DNA from: Antedon mediterranea
Lineage: Eukaryota > Echinodermata > Crinoidea > Comatulida > Antedonidae
Direction of reading: 5' to 3'
Assembly: GCF_964355755.1 (NCBI RefSeq)
Contig: NC_092672.1
Coordinates: forward strand, 8,122,001-8,186,000
Length of the DNA: 64,000 nt
The translations under genes and the position numbers were made by a program. Below the pieces are notes generated by a model, which had not been told where the DNA came from, searched no databases, and saw only the letters and a list, made by a program, of their open reading frames with translations. Of this stretch, positions 45,201 to 53,160 are shown one piece after another; the stretch's first letter is position 1, and each line of letters starts with the position of its first letter.

Positions 45201-48200
45201 TCAAAGATGATTTTCTTGATGGATCAGTCAGTGAGAAGAACATGGGAAAACTGAGCAAAACATTTCACAGACTTTCAGAATAATAAAGAGTGACATGCAG
45301 TAGTCAAAACCACTTTAACAAATCACATGGCTTGACATTTTCTCCTTGGGTATGAAGGCTGAATATACAGTAAGAAATTAGAACTGTTTATTCATAACAG
45401 CAAATAAATATCCAATATTCTTGGTTCACGATGCATGATATCATGTGATGCAGTACAGTAAAATGCTACCATCTGTAATTGCACGTGTAGTAGTTTAGAG
45501 TGTTAGACACAACTTCATGTGTGCATGCTGAGGTAGAGTCTGGATGAATATGAGATGCTGAGGTAGAGTCTGGATGAATATGAGACGGGGTAAAGAGGAT
45601 AAGGAGAGAAGGGATAAAGAGGATAAGGAGAGAAGAGGTTGAGGATGATGAGTGAGAAGGAGGCAGGGAGGGAGAAATGGGGGAAGAGGAGGATGACAAG
45701 AGGGGAAGAAAAGAGAAGGAGAAAAAGATGAAAAGAAGGAGGCAGAGGACGAAGATGTGAAGGGAGAAGAGAATGATAAGAAGGGGATAAGAGGTTGAGG
45801 ATGATGAAAAGGGTCTGTAGAATTGGGAAGAGAATGATAAAGGGAGAAGGAGAAAGAGGATGACAAGAAGGAGGTGGCAGAGGAATGAAGACCAGAAGGG
45901 AGAAGAGGATAAGTGGAGAAATAGTAGAGGATTATGAGAATAGGGAGTGAAATTGGAAAGAGGATGATAAGAGGAGGATGACAAGATGGTAGAGGACAAA
46001 GATGAAAAGGATGATGATAATGACAACAGGAAGATAAACAGGAGGGTGAAGAAGATGGTGAAGATGGGTTAAGGGAAAAATAAAAGATGATGGTAATGAG
46101 AATGGAAGTATGTTCTCATATAGACATTTTGATCCAGGTCTAATAATTATAAACTTAACATTACTACAGAAAATATAGATGAATACACTACAGATAAATT
46201 AATATGAAACTGTGCATACAGTAGAAAACAAATATTGATCGTACTGTATACTCTATTTCTATTACACAGTCAAATGAGCAATAATCAAATACAGATTAAA
46301 TATTAATAGAAGTACAATTCTTAACATTGCCATCATAGTGTGTATGTCACAGAATCAATATTGATTGTTGAATAAACATAGTAACAAGTTTCACGATACT
46401 GATTTTTATTGAATGAGCATGATGTTGGCACATTAGAAATAAACAGTACAAATATTGAGGTTACCAGTGCGACATGGTTTTGTTCAAACCAATTAAATTG
46501 GAAATAGTAAATAACATACAAATAATGAATGTTTATAAGTGCACATAAAAACTCTCCTTCTCACAGGGCAATTTTTTTTCCCCTGCAACTTCTACGTTAC
46601 CAACAAGTTTGAATCTGTTCTTGAAACCCACCTTTTTAAGCTGTATAAGAGTGTTCAATGAAAATTTCTTATTTCAAGTTATATCTCACTCTTCAAAGGA
46701 GAAAGGGCTATTGTCGGTTTATCCAGGTAAGCTAGGCACGAAACAGACTAGATTAGCTGTTGTGGACAGACGAACGGGCACTGTTTGGTGGCAGAACGCG
46801 ACACGAAAGGGACCTGTGTTCGGAAAGTAGAAAGTTTTGGTACAGTATGTGTCGTCCACACCTGTGCCCAATTCAGCTTGCAAGTTGTAGGTTATTCTAC
46901 CATTTACAGATGAAGTGGACAAAAAAAACCATTTCATCTTTTATTGTTAACACAGAATGAACATATTTATGTACCATAATTACACAAATTTGATGTTTGT
47001 TTTAAATAACACACCTACTTTTAACGAGGCTAGCCTTAAAGAAGCCAGCAATCCAATTTTGGACACAATGTACAACAACTATAGACAGTGTGACACTGTA
47101 AAGTTTGATTTTTGTGCACACAGTCTAGAGTCGTGACAAACATTATTGATTAATGAATAAAAATGAAATTACCTTGTTTTAGTGACTGTTGTTTGCCAAC
47201 CATTGTGTTTGTCAAAACTTGTCAACAATGACGCAATTTCCTAAGAAGAAAAATCGGATAAACTAAAATTTAGTTTTAATTTATTAATAAAATAAAGTTT
47301 TCATTCAATCACAATTTGTGGCAAATATGTTCAGTTTTCTACAAATTCTGATGTATTTTAAATATGAATTTGGACCTTTTGGACCTCACAAAAATGTTGA
47401 TTTTGAAAGAGAGTTTTAAATGAATCAATCTGAATTTGGAGTAAAACTGTATTGCAGTTTTGTCGTAGGTATTATTTTATAAATGCCTATCCATGGTGGT
47501 ATGTATACATTTGGCACTAAAAGATTCAATGGTTTAATAGTCAATTACCAAATAAAGTTTTAACAAATCTGTTTTACAATTGAACTACTTACTTCATTTG
47601 TATTCCATCGATGCCTTATGTTAGGCAATTCCAGAGATTTTGGTAGATTTTCCAATTTTTTAGGTAAAACAACATTAGGTTGGCTCTCCTTGTCTGTATT
47701 AAATAAAGAAAAAATACTTTAATTTTATTTTTGAATATACTGTATTTTACCACTGATTTCTGAAAATAACGTATGGCATAAAGGAACGGCCTAAGCTAGT
47801 GTTTCATTTGGCAACTTCAATTCAGTTCAATTTGCATTGATTGTACGAACTTTTCATCAATTTTAGCCACCCTATTCAAACCTATCTTTTTTCAAACAAC
47901 AGAATAGCATGGTGAATTTGGTAATTAATATCTAATTAAAGGGTATTTAATTTCCTACTACTAGGGACCCAGTACTAGGACAAGGCAGAGCCATTACTAA
48001 ATAGGATTAATATTACTAATACTATTGAGTCGCTCACAATTTGATTTGCGCTTACAGTAATGACGCATCATGGTTGGGTGTCACGAAACCTAAGACCCCC
48101 TAAGACCACGAAAGCTAAGACCCAAGACTACAAATTCTAAGATATACTACAGCTTAAAAACAATACTTGTTTATCCATACATAATTGTAAACACAGTAGG

Positions 48201-49854
48201 TTTCATTTATTACCATAAATATAATTTAATACCACCGCAAAACATAGATAAACTCACATTATTTTCGCACGTTGAGTAAATGTATATTTTTTCTTTACAA
48301 CAAACAAACTTGACAGGGTGTGTGTTTGTATATATTTACTCCATTGTGTTGGTTCAGAGGATGTTTTTCTTACGCTCCTGCCTTTCTTGTATTTTGACTC
48401 CAAATTTGTTGACTAACTTTATCCTGAACACCACACTTTAAAATTAGGACTTATAAGTACTTTCAGAAGGAGAAACACATAATAACAAATAAATAAATCC
48501 TTTAAATTTATGATTTTACAGACGTTTCTTTGTATACTGTGAATGTAACTCCTCGAGCTCCCCATGCTCAATGTTTTTGTTTCTATGGAGCGCCAAAAGA
48601 GCAACAATAATATAGTACAAGTATAAAAACAGAAAGAAAACGAAACAAAAAAACTTATCATGATTTTTTAATTAAAATTTATTTGCCAGTATTTATTTCC
48701 TCATACTTGCATGATTATACTATTATCATTACAATTTTAATTTTACATTGTTCCATCCACACTGTAGATGGACTCCACAGAGTTTTCAGCCCTCTATATA
48801 ATTTTTGCTTTTTTGACGTTCCATAGAAACAAAAACATTGAACATGGGGTAGGCCTACTGTACTGTAGGCTAGTCATTTTGTGTGCGAGAAAAAAAGTCT
48901 GTAAAATCATCAATTTAAAAATGTATTTGTTACTTTTTATGTGATTCTTTTTCATGAAAGTGCCAATTCTAAGGTGTGGTATTCAGAATAAATGTTGGGA
49001 GTTAAAATACAAGGCAGGTGCGAAAGATAAATATTTGTAATCTTAGGTCTTGGGTCTTAGCTTTCGTGATCTTAGGTCTTAGGGGGTCTTAGCTTTCGTG
49101 GTCTTAGGTTTCGTGACACCCCATCATGGTTTATTACAGTAACTGTTGTCTTACACTACAGCATACAGCAGGATAATAGTAATACTAATACATTTCCATT
49201 CTTTCCCCCACAAACAAGGGAGTGCCTTCTTACAGGATAGGGCCAACCATATCATTACATTTGTCTTATTTGATTGGATCGATTGATTTTCAATTAAATA
49301 CTTTTTTAACGTAGTATTTTGAGTGTTGAGATTGTTCTTAACGAAAACAAATGAGTTCATTTTTTTTCCTGAATGTTGCCTGGCGGTGTACTGTTTAACT
49401 GTATGTTGTGGGTATTCAAACTCGGACAAGCATGCGCTTCTTCTTTTTTGTGTTGTGATTTGTGTGGCAATAAAATGTCACTAGGCCTAGGCTAGGCCTA
49501 GACTTATAATACAGATTATAAGTTACATGATATTCTGCATAATTATGGAACGCATTAATGAATATATCCGTCCCAGCCCTAGGCTGTCCTGCTTTCAACT
49601 GACTATTGATCGTCTGCTTCCCCTGCTTCCCCTGCATGCCGTTGGTACGGAGCCTATGCTAGGCCTACCTGCTGCCTGCTGGAAGTTCGAAATGATGTCT
49701 TCCGGGAGGCCTCTAGACCTAGCTAGGCTAACTAGTATTTTTGGCAGATCAGACAATACATTTTAATAATTGCACCTAAATTTAATAACTATATCATCAT
49801 TTCCATAACTACTATTAATAATTTCCTACCGGAATTGCAGTAAATAAGCGCCAT
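18260..49854 (-). CDS. CAMTA: Calmodulin-binding transcription activator (CAMTA), nearly complete
   Basis: Nuclear DNA-binding, calmodulin-regulated transcription factor. Coding exons in transcript order: 49830-49854, 47593-47693, 47173-47240, 35165-35300, 31712-31783, 30910-31069, 30405-30451, 26953-27106, 24667-26834, 24431-24557, 24080-24211, 23624-23727, 23152-23348, 22931-23000, 22120-22791, 21643-21782, 21210-21355, 20899-20963, 20469-20573, 19621-19820, 18260-18334. Phases all agree (1,654 codons plus 2 nt). Domains: CG-1 at about residues 35-145 (RHRWNTNEEIASLL, NRKKVKHRKDGYIWKKRKDG, YGCYVHSAIIPTFHRRCYW); a Gln/Asn-rich centre to about 970; TIG at about 978-1047 (GGVKILVTGPW); ankyrin repeats at about 1140-1245 (GMTLLHLAAALGYSRL); IQ motifs at about 1510-1650 (AAVIIQNYFRRYKQ, AARVIQSRFRGYHNYKQFK). 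The start is taken at MALIYCNS, the only in-frame ATG in that exon. The final exon is unresolved. Confidence 0.95.
18605..18795. repeat. Two tandem copies of a 92-bp AT-rich unit
   Basis: Near-identical copies start at about 18,605 and 18,697, each with TACTCTATAATATTAAACAT and AAAATAAAAGATAAACGTTT. It lies in the CAMTA intron next to the last certain exon. Confidence 0.9.
18918..19110. repeat. Tandem repeat, 73-bp unit, 2.7 copies
   Basis: Copies start at 18,918, 18,991 and 19,064 with TGGGTGTGCGCCGTTAGAAA. The third copy is truncated after GGAAGCCTT. It is intronic in CAMTA. Confidence 0.92.
20036..20199. repeat. Near-perfect long hairpin (fold-back), ~75-bp arms
   Basis: The left arm (ATACAAATAATGAATGTTTA, GGTGAATGATGAAAGGTTAT) pairs with the right arm (ATAACCTTTCATCATTCACC, CATTCATTATTTGT) across a loop of about 13 bp (GAGGCAAAGCCGA). 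There are only a few mismatches. A single arm end recurs at about 46,515-46,545 (ACAAATAATGAATGTTTATA), so this is probably a dispersed MITE. It is intronic in CAMTA. Confidence 0.88.
20763..20891. mobile_element. MITE with TACCCCTTTCACA inverted ends
   Basis: The left end TATACCCCTTTCACACTGCC with CAAAACTCTGGAGTTTA and the right end TAAAGTCTAGAGTTTTGC with ATGTGAAAGGGGTAT are inverse. A second hairpin (ACCAGGAAAAAGTGAAAT with its inverse) lies at 20,661-20,705. It ends 7 bp before the CAMTA exon end at 20,899, so it touches the splice donor region. Confidence 0.8.
21011..21153. mobile_element. MITE, TTAA-type family, copy 4
   Basis: Left TTAAAGCGTTGGCTACACTA, core GTGCCCAAATATGGTAGTAA and ACATCATCATGTCCATACAT, right TTTGATAGTGTAGACAGAGC. 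It is intronic in CAMTA. Confidence 0.82.
21915..22088 (+). mobile_element. Short LINE 3'-end fragment
   Basis: One plus-strand frame reads KRPVGRPTRT and a nearby frame reads RQKWKQIVESVMSED followed by a stop and a GTTAAGAAGAAGT tail. Both the motif order and the AAG-rich tail are common at the 3' end of non-LTR elements. It is too short to classify. Confidence 0.45.
25965..26260 (-). repeat. Gln/Asn-rich repeat block inside the CAMTA large exon
   Basis: Within the 2,168-bp exon, a degenerate 7-8 residue repeat of the form QQTVNAQ / HQTVNAH / QQTINTQ occurs about 14 times. The last copies are exact 18-bp duplications (CATTAACTGTCTGGTGGG on the plus strand). It stays in frame, so it is coding low-complexity sequence rather than damage. 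In the family this region carries transactivation activity; its role here is inferred. Confidence 0.85.
27140..27640. other. CAMTA intron sequence, nothing recognised
   Basis: AT-rich intronic sequence between the exon at 26,953 and the LINE 3' end. No open frame or repeat is supported. Confidence 0.4.
27650..28110 (+). mobile_element. CR1/L2-like LINE 3' end with GAAT tail
   Basis: The plus strand encodes FPRLWSNLPNEIKDS, then LKEHYKY and a stop (27,724-27,822 region), the usual C terminus of CR1/L2-type ORF2 proteins. A 3' UTR follows, with a hairpin (GGATAAGCAAGC and GCTTATCC) and a (GAAT)5 tail at 28,087-28,108. Upstream frames are broken. It sits antisense in a CAMTA intron. Confidence 0.8.
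28111..29369. other. CAMTA intron, AT-rich, no gene
   Basis: No coding or RNA signal seen. The sequence is rich in TAAATAAATAA-type runs. Confidence 0.4.
29370..30150. repeat. Degenerate tandem repeat, ~100-117 bp unit, about seven copies
   Basis: Copies share CCCACTTTATCAGTATCATA, GTTTATGAATAAATTATAG and TGAATAATTCATGATCTTGG at about 29,390, 29,500, 29,600, 29,715, 29,815, 29,940 and 30,040. The spacing is irregular and divergence moderate. The word ATGAATAATTCAT is itself palindromic. It is intronic in CAMTA, ending about 250 bp before the exon at 30,405. Confidence 0.85.
30662..30840 (+). mobile_element. tRNA-derived SINE, family A, 5' truncated
   Basis: The body words CTCTCCACCCAGGTGTAAAC, TACTAGCTGCATTATGGGTA and ATTAGGCGGTTTATAAAT match the full copy at 38,028-38,310, with a TTATTATTATT tail. 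The tRNA head is missing. It lies just left of CAMTA exon 30,910-31,069. Confidence 0.8.
31558..31699. mobile_element. Fold-back element with ACGCAAGGACGTAA arms
   Basis: The left arm CGTAACGCAAGGACGTAAAC with GCAACGCAAGCG and the right arm CACTTGCGTTGCGTTACGTC with CTTGTGTTGCG are inverse. An inner pair (CAATCACAAGCGA / TCGCTTGTGATTGG) makes a second stem. It ends 12 bp before the low edge of CAMTA exon 31,712-31,783, next to its splice donor. Confidence 0.8.
31784..34145. other. CAMTA intron, AT-rich, no gene
   Basis: No coding signal. One small GC-rich patch at 32,375-32,440 is a degenerate repeat of GGCGGATCCAG/GGGGGATCCAG. Confidence 0.45.
34146..34863. mobile_element. GC-richer DNA element with GTTCGTA inverted ends
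   Basis: Left GGTCGTGTTCGTACGGTGGT with TAAAATA and right TATTTTCAACCCCTACGAAC with AGGCC are inverse with mismatches. CCAA flanks both sides as a possible 4-bp target duplication. Base composition is clearly richer in G+C than the surrounding intron. An 83-codon open frame (34,382-34,633) reads AEICLLLTTIILLIDEEF, then a Pro/Arg-rich tail. I do not recognise it; it may be the remnant of an accessory or transposase ORF. Confidence 0.55.
38028..38310 (+). mobile_element. tRNA-derived SINE, family A, full length
   Basis: The head contains GTGTTGGACTACTGATCGTG and a B box in CGGTTCGAATCCAACTATGC. The body has CTCTCCACCCAGGTGTATAA, ACTAGTTGCACTATGAGAG and GACCGGGGTAATAATG; the tail is TTAGGCGCTATATAAATCC. 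The orientation is given by the tRNA-like head. Confidence 0.85.
38588..38892. repeat. Direct duplication, ~97-bp unit, two spaced copies
   Basis: GACTTGTGGAAAAGAAAGAG, TTCGAGC(G/A)AGGTGTCC and TATAAAAACTCTTTAT occur at about 38,627 and 38,826, about 199 bp apart. The intervening sequence is unrelated. Confidence 0.88.
39201..39603. mobile_element. Fold-back transposon with TGACGTCA palindromes
   Basis: The ends TAAAAGCCCATTTACACTAG with GACGATAACG and CGTTATCGTCCTAGTGTAAA with TGGGCCTTTA are inverse. Inner segments also pair (AATCAAATGACGTCATGAT with ATCATGACGTCATTTGATTG), so almost the whole 403 bp folds back. TGACGTCA, a full CRE consensus, occurs at 39,364-39,371 and 39,431-39,438. It is non-coding, in the large CAMTA intron. 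Confidence 0.85.
41293..41455. mobile_element. MITE, TTAA-type family, copy 5
   Basis: TTAAGCTCTATCTATC at the left (with a local CTAT expansion), core GTAATGTGCCCAAAAA and GGTAGTGATATGACATCATC, right AAGTTTGATAGTGTAGACAA. Confidence 0.8.
41655..41935. repeat. Tandem repeat, ~93-95-bp unit, three copies
   Basis: TTAATTTATATTCTTATCAC and TGTTTTTCTTACTTACTGAG recur at about 41,660, 41,752 and 41,848. The third copy has small insertions. It is intronic. Confidence 0.9.
43846..44140. repeat. Direct repeat flanking MITE copy 6
   Basis: GCATACGGAGAAACTAGTAT with TATTTCATAAA and TCTCTAAATCCAGGCA(C/T)CTG occur at 43,848-43,935 and 44,025-44,140. A shortened copy of the TTAA MITE (TTAAGCTCTGTCTACATTTT ... 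CTACAGACAGAGTC, 43,931-44,014) lies between them. Confidence 0.85.
44961..44990. repeat. (GT)n followed by a 15-G run
   Basis: Simple sequence: TGTGTGTGTGTGTGT then fifteen G. The exact length of the G run is prone to sequencing error. Confidence 0.95.
45586..46080. repeat. ~490-bp polypurine tract
   Basis: The plus strand is almost entirely A and G with scattered T (words GAGGATAAGGAGAGAAG and GAGGATGATGA). Ser/Pro-rich open frames on the minus strand are composition artefacts. Confidence 0.92.
48076..49122. mobile_element. 1.05-kb fold-back DNA element with 9-bp target duplication
   Basis: Left GGGTGTCACGAAACCTAAGA and right TCTTAGGTTTCGTGACACCC are inverse for about 85 bp. The flanks carry the direct repeat ATCATGGTT (48,067-48,075 and 49,123-49,131). 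Inner parts also pair: TCCTGCCTTTCTTGTATTTT with AAAATACAAGGCAGG, and CAATGTTTTTGTTTCTATGG with CCATAGAAACAAAAACATTG. It is therefore palindromic along nearly its full length; the left arm has about 200 bp extra. No transposase frame is seen. A 9-bp duplication fits Mutator-like elements, but the assignment is inferred. Confidence 0.9.
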
Positions 49855-50030
49855 CTTCCTTATCCATCTTCTCTCTTTTTCATTAATAAGTGCATCGTCT
49901 GCCAGTGTTGTACTGCTGATGAACTAAAAATCGAGTAAACAAGGAGTAAAATAGAGGGCGCAAACCATTATTACTGTCATGTCCTCCTCTCTCTCCTCGT
50001 CCGTCGACACAGAGACTGCCTGCATAATTT
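49855..50030 (-). promoter_or_regulatory. Putative CAMTA 5' exon upstream part and promoter region
   Basis: Upstream of MALIYCNS the frame stays open back to a possible acceptor (TCGATTTTTAG at about 49,921-49,931), so an additional upstream coding or non-coding exon is possible. A pyrimidine/purine-rich patch (CCTCCTCTCTCTCCTCGTCC) lies at about 49,980-50,000. No TATA box or initiator can be assigned. Confidence 0.3.
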
Positions 50031-50239
50031 GATTCTTACCTCATTTTGAATAATGTATATCCTTCGGTATATTCTAAATGCAGAAATCACAAATAGCCTA
50101 GATTTGAATTTTACCGTTCATTTTTTCTTTTTCGGAAGGAATAATTATATGTAACTATCAAGTACACTAGATGCCAACCATTACTTTCTAATGCGGACTG
50201 AAATGTCAAATTACAATCTAAAGGACTATAAAAACCAAA

Positions 50240-50337
50240 AAAATGTGATGTGCCCAAATATGGACACGATGAAATCATATCACTACCATACTTAGGCACA
50301 TCACACTTTTTTGTCAAACAAGTTTGACAGAGTTTAA
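50240..50337. mobile_element. MITE, TTAA-type family, copy 7 (left end lost)
   Basis: AAATGTGATGTGCCCAAATA, TCATATCACTACCATACTTA, GGCACATCACACTTTTTTGT and the right end AGTTTGACAGAGTTTAA. The left terminal repeat is not recognisable. Confidence 0.72.
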
Positions 50338-51204
50338 GGCCTAATGAAACATACAAACAAAAATATCGTTAAAAACCATTTCTTGATTGGTTTTTCCTTG
50401 CATTAGTTTTCATCCATCAATCTTATTGCTTGCTTAATTTCAGAAAATTAACCGACGAAAAGAAATGACAGTTTGATGGATGGTAATTTTGGTTAATTTG
50501 GGGACTTTCAAACCCTAAAGAAATTTAGCACCATTTTTCAGACACTTCTTTTTTTCCAGTCTGTTTTAATTTCATAAATTATTTGTAAATTGAAAGAATT
50601 GTTTTTTATTGTTATTTTGATTTGAAATAATTAAATGTTAACTCGATTGATTGATAGGACCGGTTCGAAGAATTGAGTATGGAACGCCTCAGATGCTACA
50701 TATTTTTAGATTAAAGAGTTGGGTCTCTGGTCACATCAATGTCAATATTCCGAACGCAATAAACTTATCCCTGGTACTTTACATAAACAAATTCAACAAC
50801 TATGCACATTTATTTTATTCATTTATTTACTTTCAAGTTTGTATATCAGGAAGCAACTTAGGTCTACATAATCCATAAAATCCATCCATAATTATAAACA
50901 TATTTCGTTTACTTCAAATTAAATAAAGCAATAACAATAATTACAATTTATTAAGGTTTATTATTAAGATAATATATATCTCGCGCGCGTTTCATTTTTT
51001 TGTTCGTAATTAAATGCAATTATAACAAAATACTGATATATCCAATATAAATAATTTATTTAAAAAAATAATATTACATAATTCATATTATCTAATATTG
51101 TTTTGTAAATAAGAACCAAAGATTAATAATGAGCATGAATTGAAGTGACACATGATGCAGTATAAGTAAGTAGGCAGACTGTAATGGTTTGGTCTCTCTT
51201 ATCC
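50338..51204. other. Intergenic AT-rich DNA, no gene
   Basis: Upstream of CAMTA. No coding, RNA or repeat signal I can support. Confidence 0.4.
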
Positions 51205-51470
51205 CATCCTACCTACCTACCTACCTACCTACCTACAGTAGGCTACCTGGCCTGCGTCTACCTGACTACTTGCATACCATGGAAACTTACATAGCCTACT
51301 TACATATGGCCTACCATGGACACTTACATACCTGGTCTACTACCATGGACCATGGATTAAGTAATATTCCTTAATCCATGCATAGACACTTACATACCTG
51401 GCCTACTTGCATACCATGGACACTTACATACCTGGCCTGCTTATCTACCTGACCTACCTCAAGCCTATAA
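51205..51470. repeat. (CTAC)n and derived CTTACATACCTGGCCTAC repeats
   Basis: CTACCTACCTACCTACCTAC at 51,210-51,236 is followed by imperfect copies of ACTTACATACCTGGCCTAC and TACCATGGACACTTACATAC. It includes a short palindrome CCATGGACCATGGATTAAG. It is non-coding. Confidence 0.85.
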
Positions 51471-51641
51471 AACGAGAGACCATTACATAGCCAACACAAA
51501 TAGTATTAGTGAATTAAAGAAAGTTAATGTTAAAAGTAAATTAATGAAATGATTTGAATAACATAATAACATTCATTGATTTAAACATATTTAGCATGTA
51601 CGGTACAGTATTTTATTATAATTGCAGAACTGAACTGAAGC

Positions 51642-52133
51642 CTTCTTGGTTCCTCTTCTGACGCTCTTCTTCTGACTTCTGACGATCCTCTTTCTGACTT
51701 CTGACGCTCCTCTTTCTGACGCTCCTCTTTCTGACTTCTGACGCTCCTCTTTCTGACTTCTGACGCTCCTCTTTCCGACTTCTGACGCTCCTCTTTCCGA
51801 CTTCTGACGCTCCTCTTTCCGACTTCTGACGCTCCTCTTTCCGACTTCTGACGCTCCTCTTTCCGACTTCTGACGCTCCTCTTTCCGACTTCTGACGCTC
51901 CTCTTTCCGACTTCTGACGCTCCTCTTCTGACTTCTGACGCTCCTCTTCTGACTTCTGACGCTCCTCTTCTGACTTCCGACGCTCCTCTTCTGGCTTCCG
52001 ACGCTCTCCTCTTCTGACTTCCGACGCTCCTCTTCTGACTTTTGACGCTCCTCCTCTGCTTCTACTTCTGACGCTTCTCTTCTGACGCTCCTCTTCTGAC
52101 TTCTGATGCTCCTCTTCTGACGACCCTCTCCTA
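51642..52133. repeat. Tandem array of 21- and 22-bp units, ~22 copies
   Basis: The minus-strand unit is GAGCGTCAGAAGTCGGAAAG plus AG (22 bp) in the centre and GAGCGTCAGAAGTCAGAA plus GAG (21 bp) at the upstream side. Two minus-strand frames stay open for 170-190 codons of Arg/Lys/Ser/Glu repeats. With a 22-bp period each frame cycles through all three readings, so openness follows from the lack of TAA/TAG/TGA in the unit rather than from selection. Confidence 0.92.
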
Positions 52134-52282
52134 ACACTCATCTAAAAGGTTGGTCTGTTTCTTGCAATTCAAATGCTGGCTGATCCGATCCCATCCGATT
52201 TCCTTCTCTGTACGTCGAAATTGTATTATATGGTCAATATACAACAACAAATCTGCAACTATACCGTTTTTACTCCAGTTAA

Positions 52283-53160
52283 CATTGGACGTCTCTTAAC
52301 AACGCTGAAAAAGTTTAGTAGCGACGTGCTGATCTCGTGGTAGCAAATTCGCCAAAGGTGGTTTCAGTTTTGTGGTAGCTTGTCTACGGCCAATCTCTAT
52401 CTCAAAAACCAGAAACCTGAGCAGATATAAAGTAAGTAAAACTATCTTGAGTTGTGTAGACTTCTTGCATAAATCAAAAGTCATTAATGATTATAAATTG
52501 AACAATTTGCCTTGTTTCTTACTATACCTTACTACCATTGGACGTCTCTCTACAACGTTGTGCAAGTTTGGAAGCGACGTGTGACTCTCGGTAGCCAATT
52601 CGTCAACATGTGGTAGCTTGTCACAGTCTTCATCTCGAAATCCAAAACCTGATTAAAATATATTGAAAGTGAAACAATCTTGAGTTGTGTAGAGTTCTTT
52701 CGCAAATTAAAAGTCATATTAATGTATATAAATTGTACTTATTTTCCTTACTGTAATTCCTTACTATACCGTTTTTCCTGCTAACATTGGACGTCTCTCA
52801 GCAGCGCTGAAAAAGTTTGGTAGCGATGTGGTTTCAGTTCTTGGTAGCTTGCCAAGGTCACCATATCCAAAACCATAAACCTGGGCAGATATAAATAAGT
52901 AAAACTATCTTCTGTTGTGTATATTTCTTGTGCATAATCAAAAGTTTTATGAATGATTAATATTATTAAAACTAATTTACCTTACTATACAGTTTTATTC
53001 TCGTTTTGGACGTTGTAAAATCAACATTCCACCCGTATCACACCAATTCCGTCTCTAGGTAACTAGGACGGATAGTACGACAGCCAACATAATTCGTCAA
53101 AGTTGGCTCCACCTCTTTGGTAGCTTGTCTACTTACATCTCCGTCCAAGAATCTGCAGTA
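52283..53160. repeat. Degenerate ~250-bp tandem repeat, three to four copies
   Basis: Units start with TTGGACGTCTCT at 52,285, 52,538 and 52,787, and contain GTAGCTTGTC or GTAGCTTGCC, AACTATCTTGAGTTGTGTAG and CCTTACTATACC. A fourth, more diverged unit follows at about 53,000. On the minus strand each unit has a (T/C)AG acceptor-like site before GTTTNTGGNTTT. Confidence 0.8.

Larger units (their letters stand above)
35301..47172 (-). other. 11.9-kb CAMTA intron splitting the CG-1 domain
   Basis: It separates exon 47,173-47,240 (...TTVTKTR) from exon 35,165-35,300 (PHSGCLFLFNRKKVK...). The codon for Arg is split 2+1. I find no nested gene. Repeats inside are listed separately: SINE A, two MITEs, a fold-back element, short tandem arrays, GT/G run and purine tract. 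The rest is AT-rich and featureless. Confidence 0.75.

Noticed and set aside
45466-46026. 186-codon Ser/Leu/Phe-rich open frame on the minus strand
   Set aside because: It follows purely from the polypurine tract; overlapping frames are equally open and there is no domain.
46609-46830. Possible nested gene in the CAMTA intron
   Set aside because: Short frames open on both strands with no family motif; more likely an unknown repeat or a chance frame.
51581-52141. Arg/Glu-rich 186- and 173-codon frames as real protein genes
   Set aside because: Both come from the stop-free 22-bp repeat, the frames overlap, and no splice or promoter context is convincing.
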